The notes below the pieces were generated by a model. The model had not been told where the DNA came from. It saw nothing but the letters and a program-made list of their open reading frames with translations, and searched no databases. This document shows, piece after piece, positions 1-6,099 of a stretch of 8,664 nt of DNA. Numbering within the stretch: the stretch's first letter is position 1; each line of letters opens with the position of its first letter. Both the position numbers and the translations under genes were made by a program. Source of the DNA: Cytophagales bacterium (GTDB lineage Bacteria; Bacteroidota; Bacteroidia; Cytophagales; 172606-1); assembly GCA_025455595.1 (NCBI GenBank), contig JALOMD010000200.1:1-8664 (forward strand), given 5' to 3'.

Positions 1-18
1 CTGTTTGCCCAAAAACCT

Positions 19-57
19 ATCCGTGCAATCTGTGCCATCCGTGCGAATCCGCGATTC
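19..57. repeat. Degenerate 9-10 base tandem repeat (ATCCGTGCN)
   Basis: About four head-to-tail units resembling ATCCGTGCA run through this stretch, ending in ATCCGCGATTC. Repeats of this general form are, from my knowledge, common between genes in Bacteroidota genomes. No gene is visible in positions 1-301, and this repeat plus the inverted repeat and terminator that follow account for most of it. Confidence 0.6.
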
Positions 58-68
58 AGGACAAAAAA

Positions 69-96
69 GCGTTTTGAGCAAAAAATCCCTAAAACG
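69..96. repeat. Copy of the GCGTTTTGAGC palindrome family
   Basis: The left arm GCGTTTTGAGC is followed by an A-rich loop and a right arm ending TAAAACG, so CGTTTT pairs with AAAACG. The outer arms match the family seen elsewhere in the window, while the inner part of the right arm has diverged. The bases at 4-15 (TTTGCCCAAAAA) look like the right half of another copy cut by the window edge. Confidence 0.55.
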
Positions 97-100
97 ACAA

Positions 101-197
101 TTGTCTGAACCTTGATTCGTAGGATTCAAGGATTGTCTTGATTGCAGAACTGTAAATCATGTTAATCCTCAAATCCTACGAATCAAGAATCTGACAA
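101..197. repeat. Long imperfect inverted repeat, 34-base arms
   Basis: Positions 101-134 are nearly the reverse complement of 164-197. The inner 24 bases (111-134 against 164-187) differ at only two positions, and the outer TTGTC/GACAA also pairs. The arms carry ATTCGTAGGATT and its complement AATCCTACGAAT. The spacer is 29 bases. Similar sequences are widespread intergenic repeats in Bacteroidota. No open frame of interest lies inside it. Confidence 0.75.
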
Positions 198-225
198 GAA
201 TACTGAATCTACAGTAGAAACACAG

Positions 226-271
226 AAAGCGTGCGTGCGTCAAACCTTGGTTTGACGCACGCACGCTTTTT
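226..271. terminator. Strong hairpin terminator downstream of the response regulator
   Basis: Positions 226-246 and 249-269 are perfectly complementary (21 base pairs) around a two-base TT centre. On the plus strand the stem runs straight into TTTTT (267-271). On the minus strand it is followed by TTT, CTG and TGTTT, a weaker U-rich tract. The only nearby gene transcribed towards it is the minus-strand response regulator, whose stop codon is 33 bases away, so it most likely ends that transcript. It may work in both directions. Confidence 0.8.
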
Positions 272-302
272 ACTTACGACTTATCACTTGCGACTAACGA
301 CT
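272..302 (-). repeat. 7-base tandem repeat array (AGTCNNN) at the regulator stop codon
   Basis: Read on the minus strand, four 7-base units beginning AGT (AGTCGTT, then three variants) are followed by a partial fifth. The array begins at the last base of the response regulator TAA stop and runs to the terminator stem. The same heptamer family occurs at 3443-3481 and inside metH at 7145-7220. Confidence 0.6.
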
Positions 303-724
303 TACCTGAAAATCGCGTGCATCTGGGGCAAGGCCTTCACCTCGTTCAAAATGCCTTCCGTAAGCGGCTTGGTCACGAACTTGATGACGTGTTCGTTGTC
401 CACGATTTTCTCAATGTCGCGGCGGTTGTCCGAGCTGGACAGAATCACAATCTTGCACTTGTTCTTCACCGTGTCAGGAAACATCTCGAACTCGAACAGG
501 AACACAAACCCGTCCACGATGGGCATGTTGATGTCCAAGAAAATGACTTCCGGCAGGTTGTCGGGGTTGTGCTGTTCGCGTTCCAAGTACTCCAGGGCAC
601 TTTTGCCGGAGTTTTTCACCTCCACCCGCTTGGCGAATTTCGTGATCTCAATAATCCGCTTGCTGATGAAGTTGTCGGTGTCGTTGTCATCCACCAGCAA
701 CACCAGATCAATCATATTTTCCAT
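302..724 (-). CDS. Single-domain response regulator (CheY-like receiver)
   Basis: This 140-residue protein is a stand-alone receiver domain with no DNA-binding or enzymatic output domain. The acidic pair D12-D13 follows a hydrophobic first strand (DLVLLVDD). The phosphoacceptor is D64 in IFLDINMP, the conserved hydroxyl residue is S96 in ILSSSD, and the switch aromatic and invariant lysine are F116 and K119 in KFVTKP. All residues needed for phosphotransfer are therefore present. It is expected to be a cytosolic phosphoacceptor acting through protein contacts. The histidine kinase gene lies upstream on the same strand, 266 bases away, and is the likely partner. The start at 722-724 is preferred, although Met4 (713-715) is possible; neither has a ribosome binding site. 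The specific pathway cannot be told from sequence. Confidence 0.92.
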   Translation of the reverse strand: MENMIDLVLLVDDNDTDNFISKRIIEITKFAKRVEVKNSGKSALEYLEREQHNPDNLPEVIFLDINMPIVDGFVFLFEFEMFPDTVKNKCKIVILSSSDNRRDIEKIVDNEHVIKFVTKPLTEGILNEVKALPQMHAIFR

Positions 725-761
725 AGACCGTTCGAAGAATCTTTAGTTTTCAATTCTGCAT

Positions 762-791
762 CAAAAATAGCTACCTGCTCGGCCCCGCAAT
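762..791 (-). promoter_or_regulatory. Probable Bacteroidota-type promoter for the response regulator
   Basis: On the minus strand, TATTTTTG (769-762) matches the Bacteroidota -7 consensus TAnnTTTG exactly. ATTG (791-788) lies 18 bases upstream, in place of the -33 TTTG. Transcription would begin about 30 bases before the ATG. This suggests the regulator can be expressed apart from the kinase. It is a motif match only. Confidence 0.45.
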
Positions 792-876
792 AGTTCCAAG
801 TGCCTGATTACTAAGCCACGTAATAAAAAACGGAAGTTTATCACAAGCCCCAGCCCGTGCCTGCGTTCACAAGCAG

Positions 877-914
877 CCCAACGGCGTTTTGAGCGGCCCG
901 TTTGGGGCGTTTTT
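877..914. repeat. Partial palindrome-family copy in the kinase-regulator gap
   Basis: GGCGTTTTGAGC (883-894) is the left arm of the window-wide palindrome, but no matching AAAACGCC follows. Instead CCCAACGG (877-884) can pair with CCGTTTGGG (898-906), and the sequence then repeats GCGTTTTT. Further on, 933-944 is GGCA repeated three times. The 725-990 gap otherwise holds only the regulator promoter. No clear terminator for the kinase transcript is seen. Confidence 0.4.
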
Positions 915-990
915 CAAGCTTTTTTGGCATTCGGCAGGCAGGCAGGCTTGTCGGCCGGGTGTAAGTATTGACCGAAAAGCCGCAGGGCTT

Positions 991-3375
991 CTAATTGGCT
1001 GCACGATTGGGCAGCACGATTGTGAACGTAGTGCCGAGTTCCATGCCGCTTTCGACACTGATCGTACCGCCCAGTTTCTCAACCACTTGCTTGGTGATGT
1101 ACAGGCCCAAGCCCGAACCGTACGAACTGGCCGAGGCCCGGAAAAACATCTCGAACAGGCGCGGCAGGTGCTTTTGGGCAATGCCGATGCCGTTGTCGCT
1201 GACAACAATGCACGCCTGCCGCGCGTCGGTTCGGATGTCAACCGATACGTAAGGGCTCGGCTCGTTGAGGCGTTGGTATTTGACGGCGTTGGAAAGCAAA
1301 TTTTGCAAGATAATGGCGATTCGGGCCGAATCGGAGTGGAACGACTCGCCAATGTGCAACCGGCGGCGCAACTCCACGCGCAAGGCGTTTTCCATGAAGC
1401 GCAGGTTTTCGGCGCATTCGTCGATAATGACCGTAAAATCGACCTCGCTGTTTTGCAAAGCCGTGCGGCTGTTTCGCGAAAAATTGGTCAAATCGTTGAT
1501 GAACGTGTCCAGCCGGTTGATGCTTTTTTCGGCCAAGGCGAGATAATGCACACGGGTGTCGGCATCTTGTTCGTTCTGCACCAAATTGAGCAGCCCCAGC
1601 ACCGACCGCAGCGGTGCCCGCAAGTCGTGCGAGGCGCGATAGACGAAGCTGTCCAGCTCGAAGTTGGCCTTGACCAACTGGTTTTCGGCCAGTTTCTTCT
1701 CGGTGATGTTGCGGGCAAACACACTGGCCCCCACTGCTTCGCCGCGTTCGTTGAAAATAGCACTGAACGAAATGTCGAAGTAAAAGTCTTGGTTTGCTTG
1801 GTTGAAGTGAAACTCGCGGCGGAACCGCTCCCCGGCAAACGCTTTCTCGTAAAGAGCTTGCCACAAAGCAGCCTCGTCGGGCGGTATCTTGTCGAGAATC
1901 ACATCGCCGATTTGCAGGTCTTTGCCGTACAACAAGGCAAACGCCTGCTGGGTGGTGGCGTTCAGTATAATCACTTCAAAACGCTGGTTTACCGACCAAA
2001 TGGCATCGTCGGTGTTCTCGACAAGGGCCTTGAGGTTGGCCTTTTCCTTGGCCAGCGACTCTTGGATGCGCTTTTGCTCGGTAATCACCGTGATAGTGAC
2101 CAGCATTTGGTCAACCGAGCCGTTGGCGTAATGGCTCAAGACCGTGGTGCGCATCGAAAACCACTCGATTTGCCCAACGGAGTTGTAAACCCGTAGCTCG
2201 GTGCGGTGCGAAACCGATTGGTCGTCAGTGGCCTTTTGCCTCATCCGCTGAAGCAAAGAAACGTCGTCCGGCACCACAATGCGGTCGCGGCCTTCGGGCG
2301 TGGTGAACATCTCGACCGGATGACCGAGTATCTCCTTGCGGTTGACATAGACTATTTTCCACTCCGGCAGCCGTATCACGTAAATAATGTCGGGCGAGTT
2401 TTCGGCCAAGGTTCTGAAACGCCGTTCGCTGCGTTCCAAGTGTTCCAGGCTCCGCTGCCTTTCTTCTTCGGCGGCGCGGCGTGTTTCCAGCGTGTCGTAG
2501 AAGAGCCGTGCAAGTTGGCGTTTGCTTTCGTCGCGGTCCACTACGCCGCCTACCACGGCACTGCCCACGTCGGCGCAGATTTTTTCCAACGCGCCGGGGC
2601 CGTCGGCCAGCGGCCCGTAGAAGTCGAGCGTGGCCGCCACCGCGCCGTCAGCCGACCACACGGGCACGGCCCAATGCCAAAGCAACCCGGCCTCGCGGAT
2701 GAGCCGGTCGGTGATGCTGTCGGTGTCGGCAACGTGCAGGCTCCTTTGCCCGGTGCCAAACGCCTCTACGCTGGCCATCAGCGGTGTTTGCATCGCAACC
2801 AACGACAAATGGTACCGGAGCGGTGCGGGCAGGCCGTTGGCGGCGGCCAAGTGCAGGTGCTGGCGGGCCTCGTCGGGCTGCATCACCGCGCAGAAGGTGG
2901 CGGGCGGCAATATTTGCTCGAATCCGGCACACAACTCGCCGAACACCGCTTGGCTGGCCGTGTCGCGGGCCGTTTTCTGGAAGAGCAGCTTTTGCAATTC
3001 CAACGGTTTGCGGGCGGTTATCTCGTCGGTTACGTCGCGCACCAACGCCAAGCGGGCGGGCTGGCCGCCGAAGGTGTAGTCAGAGGCCGAGATGGTCACC
3101 AGCACTAGGCTGCCGTCCTTGTGCCGGTGCCGCCACACTTTGTTGGTGTTGCCCGCCTTGCCCTGCCTGATTTGTTTCAGGTTTTCCAGCAGTTCGGGCA
3201 CGTCTTCTTCGGGCCGGATGTCGCGCAGGTTCATGTGTAGAAACTCGGCCTCGGTGTAGCCGTACAATTGCACGGCCGCCTCATTGACGGCAAGGAAACG
3301 CAACGATTCCACGTCGTACACCCACATGGGCATGGGATTCTGCCGGAAAAGCACCTGAAAGTCTTGGGATGTCAT
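991..3375 (-). CDS. Soluble PAS-GAF-PAS-PAS sensor histidine kinase
   Basis: This 794-residue cytosolic kinase has no signal peptide and no membrane segments. The domain order is PAS (about 5-118), a GAF-like domain (125-280), a charged coiled-coil linker (283-320), a second PAS (318-435), a third PAS (445-562), HisKA (570-640) and HATPase (680-790). The phosphorylated histidine is H583 in SHDLRAPL. The ATP site has the N box around N692-N696 (LQNLLSNAVKY), G1 at D727-G731 (DNGIGI), an F box (LFEMFF, 740-745) and G2 at G753-G757 (GSGLG). All catalytic elements look intact. It should autophosphorylate in response to an internal signal sensed by the PAS or GAF domains; the ligand is unknown. 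There is no receiver domain, so an external regulator is needed, and the downstream receiver protein fits. The ATG start puts the first PAS at the N-terminus, with a good promoter about 40 bases upstream. Confidence 0.95.
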   Translation of the reverse strand: MTSQDFQVLFRQNPMPMWVYDVESLRFLAVNEAAVQLYGYTEAEFLHMNLRDIRPEEDVPELLENLKQIRQGKAGNTNKVWRHRHKDGSLVLVTISASDYTFGGQPARLALVRDVTDEITARKPLELQKLLFQKTARDTASQAVFGELCAGFEQILPPATFCAVMQPDEARQHLHLAAANGLPAPLRYHLSLVAMQTPLMASVEAFGTGQRSLHVADTDSITDRLIREAGLLWHWAVPVWSADGAVAATLDFYGPLADGPGALEKICADVGSAVVGGVVDRDESKRQLARLFYDTLETRRAAEEERQRSLEHLERSERRFRTLAENSPDIIYVIRLPEWKIVYVNRKEILGHPVEMFTTPEGRDRIVVPDDVSLLQRMRQKATDDQSVSHRTELRVYNSVGQIEWFSMRTTVLSHYANGSVDQMLVTITVITEQKRIQESLAKEKANLKALVENTDDAIWSVNQRFEVIILNATTQQAFALLYGKDLQIGDVILDKIPPDEAALWQALYEKAFAGERFRREFHFNQANQDFYFDISFSAIFNERGEAVGASVFARNITEKKLAENQLVKANFELDSFVYRASHDLRAPLRSVLGLLNLVQNEQDADTRVHYLALAEKSINRLDTFINDLTNFSRNSRTALQNSEVDFTVIIDECAENLRFMENALRVELRRRLHIGESFHSDSARIAIILQNLLSNAVKYQRLNEPSPYVSVDIRTDARQACIVVSDNGIGIAQKHLPRLFEMFFRASASSYGSGLGLYITKQVVEKLGGTISVESGMELGTTFTIVLPNRAAN

Positions 3376-3420
3376 AGCTTGCTCACAACGGGCTGGGGCG
3401 GCTCCGGTTCATTGACGGCG

Positions 3421-3450
3421 TAAATCTAACGTTTTGCGTTCAAGTACAAA
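3421..3450 (-). promoter_or_regulatory. Probable Bacteroidota-type promoter for the histidine kinase
   Basis: On the minus strand, TTTG (3450-3447) is followed after exactly 18 bases by TAGATTTA (3428-3421). This differs only in the last base from the -7 consensus TAnnTTTG. The predicted start lies about 40 bases before the kinase ATG. The -33 box overlaps the edge of a heptamer repeat array. Confidence 0.5.
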
Positions 3451-3481
3451 GTAGTTAGTGGTCAGTCGTCAGTGGTCAGTG
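3443..3481 (+). repeat. 7-base tandem repeat array upstream of the kinase
   Basis: Five successive 7-base units all begin with AGT (for example AGTGGTC at 3457 and 3471, AGTCGTC at 3464), followed by a partial AGTG. The array belongs to the same degenerate heptamer family as 272-302 and 7145-7220. It lies directly upstream of the kinase promoter and overlaps its -33 box. Confidence 0.65.
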
Positions 3482-3594
3482 AAAATTTGACTGTAACTAA
3501 CTGAAAATCAAAAGTTTACAATATTTTTTATGTAACAAAAAATCACAAACTAAATTCCGTCAACCGGTTATGGCTTTAGCTTCAATGGCTTCGG

Positions 3595-3631
3595 TTCACC
3601 GTTTTGAGCAAAAATCGCCCAAAACGGTGAA
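3595..3631. repeat. Palindrome-family copy 1 in the metH upstream region
   Basis: TTCACCGTTTTGAGC (3595-3609) pairs with GCCCAAAACGGTGAA (3617-3631) around a 7-base loop, with a single A-C mismatch. This is the best-formed long copy of the family. It is preceded by CAACCGGT and GGCTTCGGTT, which recur in order before the copy at 3749. Confidence 0.75.
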
Positions 3632-3663
3632 CGTTAAACAGAACGTTGAAACGCTTTTTTGCT

Positions 3664-3671
3664 TAGATTTG
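3664..3671 (+). promoter_or_regulatory. Possible -7 element for metH (weak)
   Basis: TAGATTTG matches TAnnTTTG exactly on the plus strand. The only upstream TTG (3646-3648) is 15 bases away, shorter than usual. If used, it would give metH a leader of about 330 bases containing several hairpins. I found no better candidate nearer the start. Confidence 0.2.
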
Positions 3672-3748
3672 CGTTCACGCTTATCCAGAAAGACGGAGGG
3701 AATGGACCCGATGATGTCTTGGCAACCGGTGCTTGCGGCTTCGGTTCT

Positions 3749-3797
3749 CGGTTTGGCGTTTTGAGCGGTTTTTTGCCAAAACGCCTTCTGCAAACCG
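3749..3797. repeat. Palindrome-family copy 2, extended arms
   Basis: The core GGCGTTTTGAGC (3755-3766) faces GCCAAAACGCC (3775-3785) with one bulged A. The flanks extend the pairing: CGGTTTG (3749-3755) is complementary to CAAACCG (3791-3797), with an interruption of CTTCTG. The stretch CAAACCGAAAACGA at 3791-3804 is repeated exactly at 3978-3991 after copy 3. Confidence 0.7.
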
Positions 3798-3833
3798 AAA
3801 ACGACGACCGTAAAAACAAGGTGCCACTTTCCA

Positions 3834-3907
3834 CCCCGGCGCAAAAACCGCTTGCCGGGGACAGATAAGGAAAAAGCCTCATTTGTGTGCCCCCAAATGG
3901 TTTTCCT
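3834..3907 (+). promoter_or_regulatory. Two hairpins in the metH leader region, function unknown
   Basis: CCCCGGC (3834-3840) pairs with GCCGGGG (3854-3860) around a 13-base loop. Directly after it, AGGAAAA (3868-3874) pairs with TTTTCCT (3901-3907), enclosing an inner stem CATTTG/CAAATG (3880-3885 with 3894-3899). I recognise no cobalamin, SAM or SAH riboswitch: the B12 box and other signature elements are not seen. If metH is transcribed from upstream, these would be in its leader. Regulation by structure is only a possibility. Confidence 0.3.
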
Positions 3908-3947
3908 CTTTCTGTGAGCGTTGTCTGGCAAAGCCCGACCAATCGTC

Positions 3948-3978
3948 GCCGTTTTAGCCGTTTCTTGCCCAAAACGCC
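3948..3978. repeat. Palindrome-family copy 3, next to the metH start
   Basis: GCCGTTTTAGC (3948-3958) faces GCCCAAAACGCC (3967-3978) across a short loop. GTTTT and AAAAC pair firmly; the outer bases are diverged. CAAACCGAAAACGA follows at once (3978-3991), ending 17 bases before the metH ATG. With the two other copies and the hairpins at 3834-3907, it fills most of the 3376-4008 spacer, which has no credible gene. Confidence 0.6.
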
Positions 3979-4008
3979 AAACCGAAAACGATAAACTTTA
4001 AACCATAC

Positions 4009-6099
4009 ATGACCAACATCCGCGACCTGCTCAAACACCGCATCCTCGTACTTGACGGGGCGATGGGAACGATGATCCAACGGTACAACCTCACTGAAGA
4101 AGACTACCGGGGCGAACGGTTCAAAGACTTTCCGCACGACTTGAAGGGCAACAACGATTTGCTTTCCCTCACCCGCCCGGACATCATCCGCGAAATCCAC
4201 CGCCAGTATTTCGAGGCCGGTGCCGACATTGTGGAAACCAACACATTCTCAGGCACTTCCATCGCCATGGCCGACTACCACATGGAAGATTTGGTGTATG
4301 AACTCAACTACGAGTCGGCGCGGATTGCAAAGGAAGTGGCCGAGGAATTCACCCGGCAAAATCCCGACAAACCGCGTTTCGTGGCCGGTTCGATGGGGCC
4401 GACCAACCGCACTGCGTCGTTGTCGCCGGACGTGAACAACCCCGGCTACCGCGCCGTCACGTTCGACGAACTGGTGGATGCCTACTCCGAACAGATACGC
4501 GGCTTGGTGGACGGCGGCGCGGACATTTTGCTCGTCGAAACCATTTTTGACACGCTCAACGCCAAAGCCGCGTTATTCGCGATTGCAGGCCTCACCCCCG
4601 GCCCCTCTCCCAAGGAGAGGGGAGAAAAAAAACTCCTCCCCCTTGGGGGGAGGCCGGGAGGGGGCTTCCTGCCCATCATGGTTTCCGGCACCATCACCGA
4701 TGCGTCGGGGCGGACGCTTTCGGGACAGACGACGGAGGCGTTTTTGACTTCGGTGTCGCATTTGCCGTTGTTGTCGGTGGGGCTGAACTGCGCCCTCGGG
4801 GCGGATTTGATGCGACCGTACGTACAGATTTTGGCGAAAGAATCGCCGTTTTTCACCTCGGCGCACCCGAACGCCGGTTTGCCCAACGAGATGGGCGAAT
4901 ACGACGAAACCGCCGAGCAGATGGGGGCCGTCATTGAGGATTTCCTGCAAAACAACTTTGTGAACATCATCGGCGGCTGCTGCGGCACCACGCCCGACCA
5001 CATCCGCAAAATCGCCGAGATTGCCGCCAAACACCCGCCCCGTCCGTTGCCGGAGTTTCCGAAAACCATGAAACTGTCGGGGTTGGAGCCGCTCAAAGTC
5101 ACTAAAGAAACCAACTTCGTCAACATCGGCGAACGCACCAACGTGACCGGCTCGCGGGCTTTTGCCAAGTTGATCAAGGCTGGTGATTACGACGCGGCTT
5201 TGGTGGTGGCCCGCCAGCAAGTGGAAAACGGGGCGCAAATCATAGACGTGAACATGGACGAAGGGATGTTGGATTCGGTGGAGGCCATGACCACGTTCTT
5301 AAATCTAATCGCCTCGGAGCCAGACATTTCTCGCGTACCGATTATGATTGACTCCTCGAAGTGGGAAGTGATTGAGGCCGGCTTGAAATGCGTGCAAGGC
5401 AAGTGCATCGTCAATTCGATTTCGCTGAAAGAAGGCGAGGAGAAGTTCAAGGAATACGCCCAAAAAGTGCTTCGTTACGGCGCAGCCACGGTGGTAATGG
5501 CGTTTGACGAACAAGGACAAGCCGACAACTACGAACGGCGCATCGAGATTTGCGAACGGGCGTACAAGATTCTCGTCAACGAAATCGGCTTTCCGCCCGA
5601 AGACATCATTTTCGATCCGAACATCCTCACCGTTGCCACGGGCATCGAGGAACACAACAATTACGCCGTTGACTTTATCAACGCCACGCGATGGATTAAG
5701 GAAAACCTGCCGCACGCCAAAGTTTCGGGCGGGGTGAGCAACATTTCGTTCAGTTTCCGGGGCAACGAACCCGTGCGCGAAGCGTTTCACTCGGCGTTCT
5801 TGTACCACGCCATCAAAGCCGGGCTGGACATGGGCATCGTCAACGCCGGGCAGTTGGCCGTGTACGACGACATCCCGAAAGACTTGCTCGAACACGTGGA
5901 AGATGTACTGCTGAACCGCCGCCCCGATGCCACCGAACGCATGGTCGCCTTTGCAGAAACGGTGAAAAACAAAGGCAAAGAAGTGGTGGTGGACGACGCT
6001 TGGCGCAAGGAAGACGTACAATCTCGCCTGACGCACAGCTTGGTGAAAGGCATTGCCGACAAGAAGCCCGGCACCAGTACGAACGTCCGCTGCAAGTGA
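4009..6099 (+). CDS. metH: Methionine synthase MetH, N-terminal part (homocysteine and folate modules), frame broken at its end
   Basis: Cobalamin-dependent methionine synthase moves a methyl group from methyltetrahydrofolate through cobalamin to homocysteine. This frame holds the homocysteine module (about 1-340), with zinc ligands C261 (LNCALG) and C324-C325 (GGCCGT). Their 63-residue spacing equals that of the E. coli ligands C247/C310/C311. The folate-binding barrel (about 355-640) follows, with NIGERTNVTGS (372-382), DVNMDEGMLD, MIDSSKWEV and SGGVSNISFSFRGN. The beginning of the cobalamin cap runs to D684, after which the frame becomes nonsense (KKPGTSTNVRCK) and stops. The start MTNIRDLLKHRILVLDGAMGT is typical of the family. 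Residues 193-220 come from an inserted repeat. No Shine-Dalgarno sequence is present. A full-length homologue has about 1230 residues in one chain, so this is the 5' part of a broken or split gene. Confidence 0.95.
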   Translation: MTNIRDLLKHRILVLDGAMGTMIQRYNLTEEDYRGERFKDFPHDLKGNNDLLSLTRPDIIREIHRQYFEAGADIVETNTFSGTSIAMADYHMEDLVYELNYESARIAKEVAEEFTRQNPDKPRFVAGSMGPTNRTASLSPDVNNPGYRAVTFDELVDAYSEQIRGLVDGGADILLVETIFDTLNAKAALFAIAGLTPGPSPKERGEKKLLPLGGRPGGGFLPIMVSGTITDASGRTLSGQTTEAFLTSVSHLPLLSVGLNCALGADLMRPYVQILAKESPFFTSAHPNAGLPNEMGEYDETAEQMGAVIEDFLQNNFVNIIGGCCGTTPDHIRKIAEIAAKHPPRPLPEFPKTMKLSGLEPLKVTKETNFVNIGERTNVTGSRAFAKLIKAGDYDAALVVARQQVENGAQIIDVNMDEGMLDSVEAMTTFLNLIASEPDISRVPIMIDSSKWEVIEAGLKCVQGKCIVNSISLKEGEEKFKEYAQKVLRYGAATVVMAFDEQGQADNYERRIEICERAYKILVNEIGFPPEDIIFDPNILTVATGIEEHNNYAVDFINATRWIKENLPHAKVSGGVSNISFSFRGNEPVREAFHSAFLYHAIKAGLDMGIVNAGQLAVYDDIPKDLLEHVEDVLLNRRPDATERMVAFAETVKNKGKEVVVDDAWRKEDVQSRLTHSLVKGIADKKPGTSTNVRCK
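4585..4668 (+). repeat. Interspersed double-hairpin repeat inserted in frame in metH
   Basis: CCCCTCTCC (4602-4610) and GGAGAGGGG (4614-4622) form a perfect 9-base-pair hairpin. After an A run, CCTCCCCC (4635-4642) and GGGGGGAGG (4645-4653) form a second one, and the outer parts (CCCCCGGCC, GGCCGGGAGGGGG) are also complementary. It encodes LTPGPSPKERGEK and a Gly/Pro-rich tail, residues 193-220, between ALFAI and LPIMVSGTITDASGRT. E. coli MetH has only about ten residues here, so the repeat replaced or lengthened a surface loop. From memory, this peptide recurs in unrelated predicted proteins because the DNA repeat is widespread. Confidence 0.85.
6058..6099 (+). other. metH: Frame break in metH with apparent loss of about seven codons
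   Basis: Coherent MetH sequence ends with KGIAD in the first frame (GAC at 6058-6060) and resumes with EARHQYERPLQVIEGP in the -1 frame (GAA at 6063). Only two bases lie between them. In E. coli MetH the equivalent stretch is KGITE, then FIEQDTE, then EARQQ, so about seven residues are absent and the gap is not a multiple of three. A deletion of about 19 bases would explain it. The break falls near E. coli residue 673-680, in the helical cap over cobalamin. The first frame stops at 6097-6099. Confidence 0.85.

Noticed and set aside
272..302. CRISPR array from regularly spaced short repeats
   Set aside because: The units are 7 bases long, adjoining and degenerate, with no spacers, and no cas gene is present. 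The same holds for 3443-3481 and 7145-7220.
889..2196. A 435-codon open frame on the plus strand opposite the histidine kinase
   Set aside because: It lies entirely antisense to a kinase with all conserved motifs, shows no recognisable motif of its own, and is typical of long shadow frames in GC-rich coding DNA. The same applies to the frames at 2206-3108, 4482-5177, 5305-6111 and 6336-6989.
3570..3764. A 64-codon open frame upstream of metH
   Set aside because: It runs straight through a full palindrome copy and ends in another, so its sequence is repeat DNA; the peptide resembles nothing known.
3800..4008. Cobalamin or SAM riboswitch before metH
   Set aside because: GTGCCAC at about 3821 looked like part of a B12-related element, but the B12 box and surrounding conserved structure are absent.
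6058..6066. Programmed -1 ribosomal frameshifting in metH
   Set aside because: No X-XXY-YYZ slippery heptamer is present at the junction and no clear stimulatory structure was seen. Shifting would still leave about seven conserved-length residues missing, which points to a deletion.
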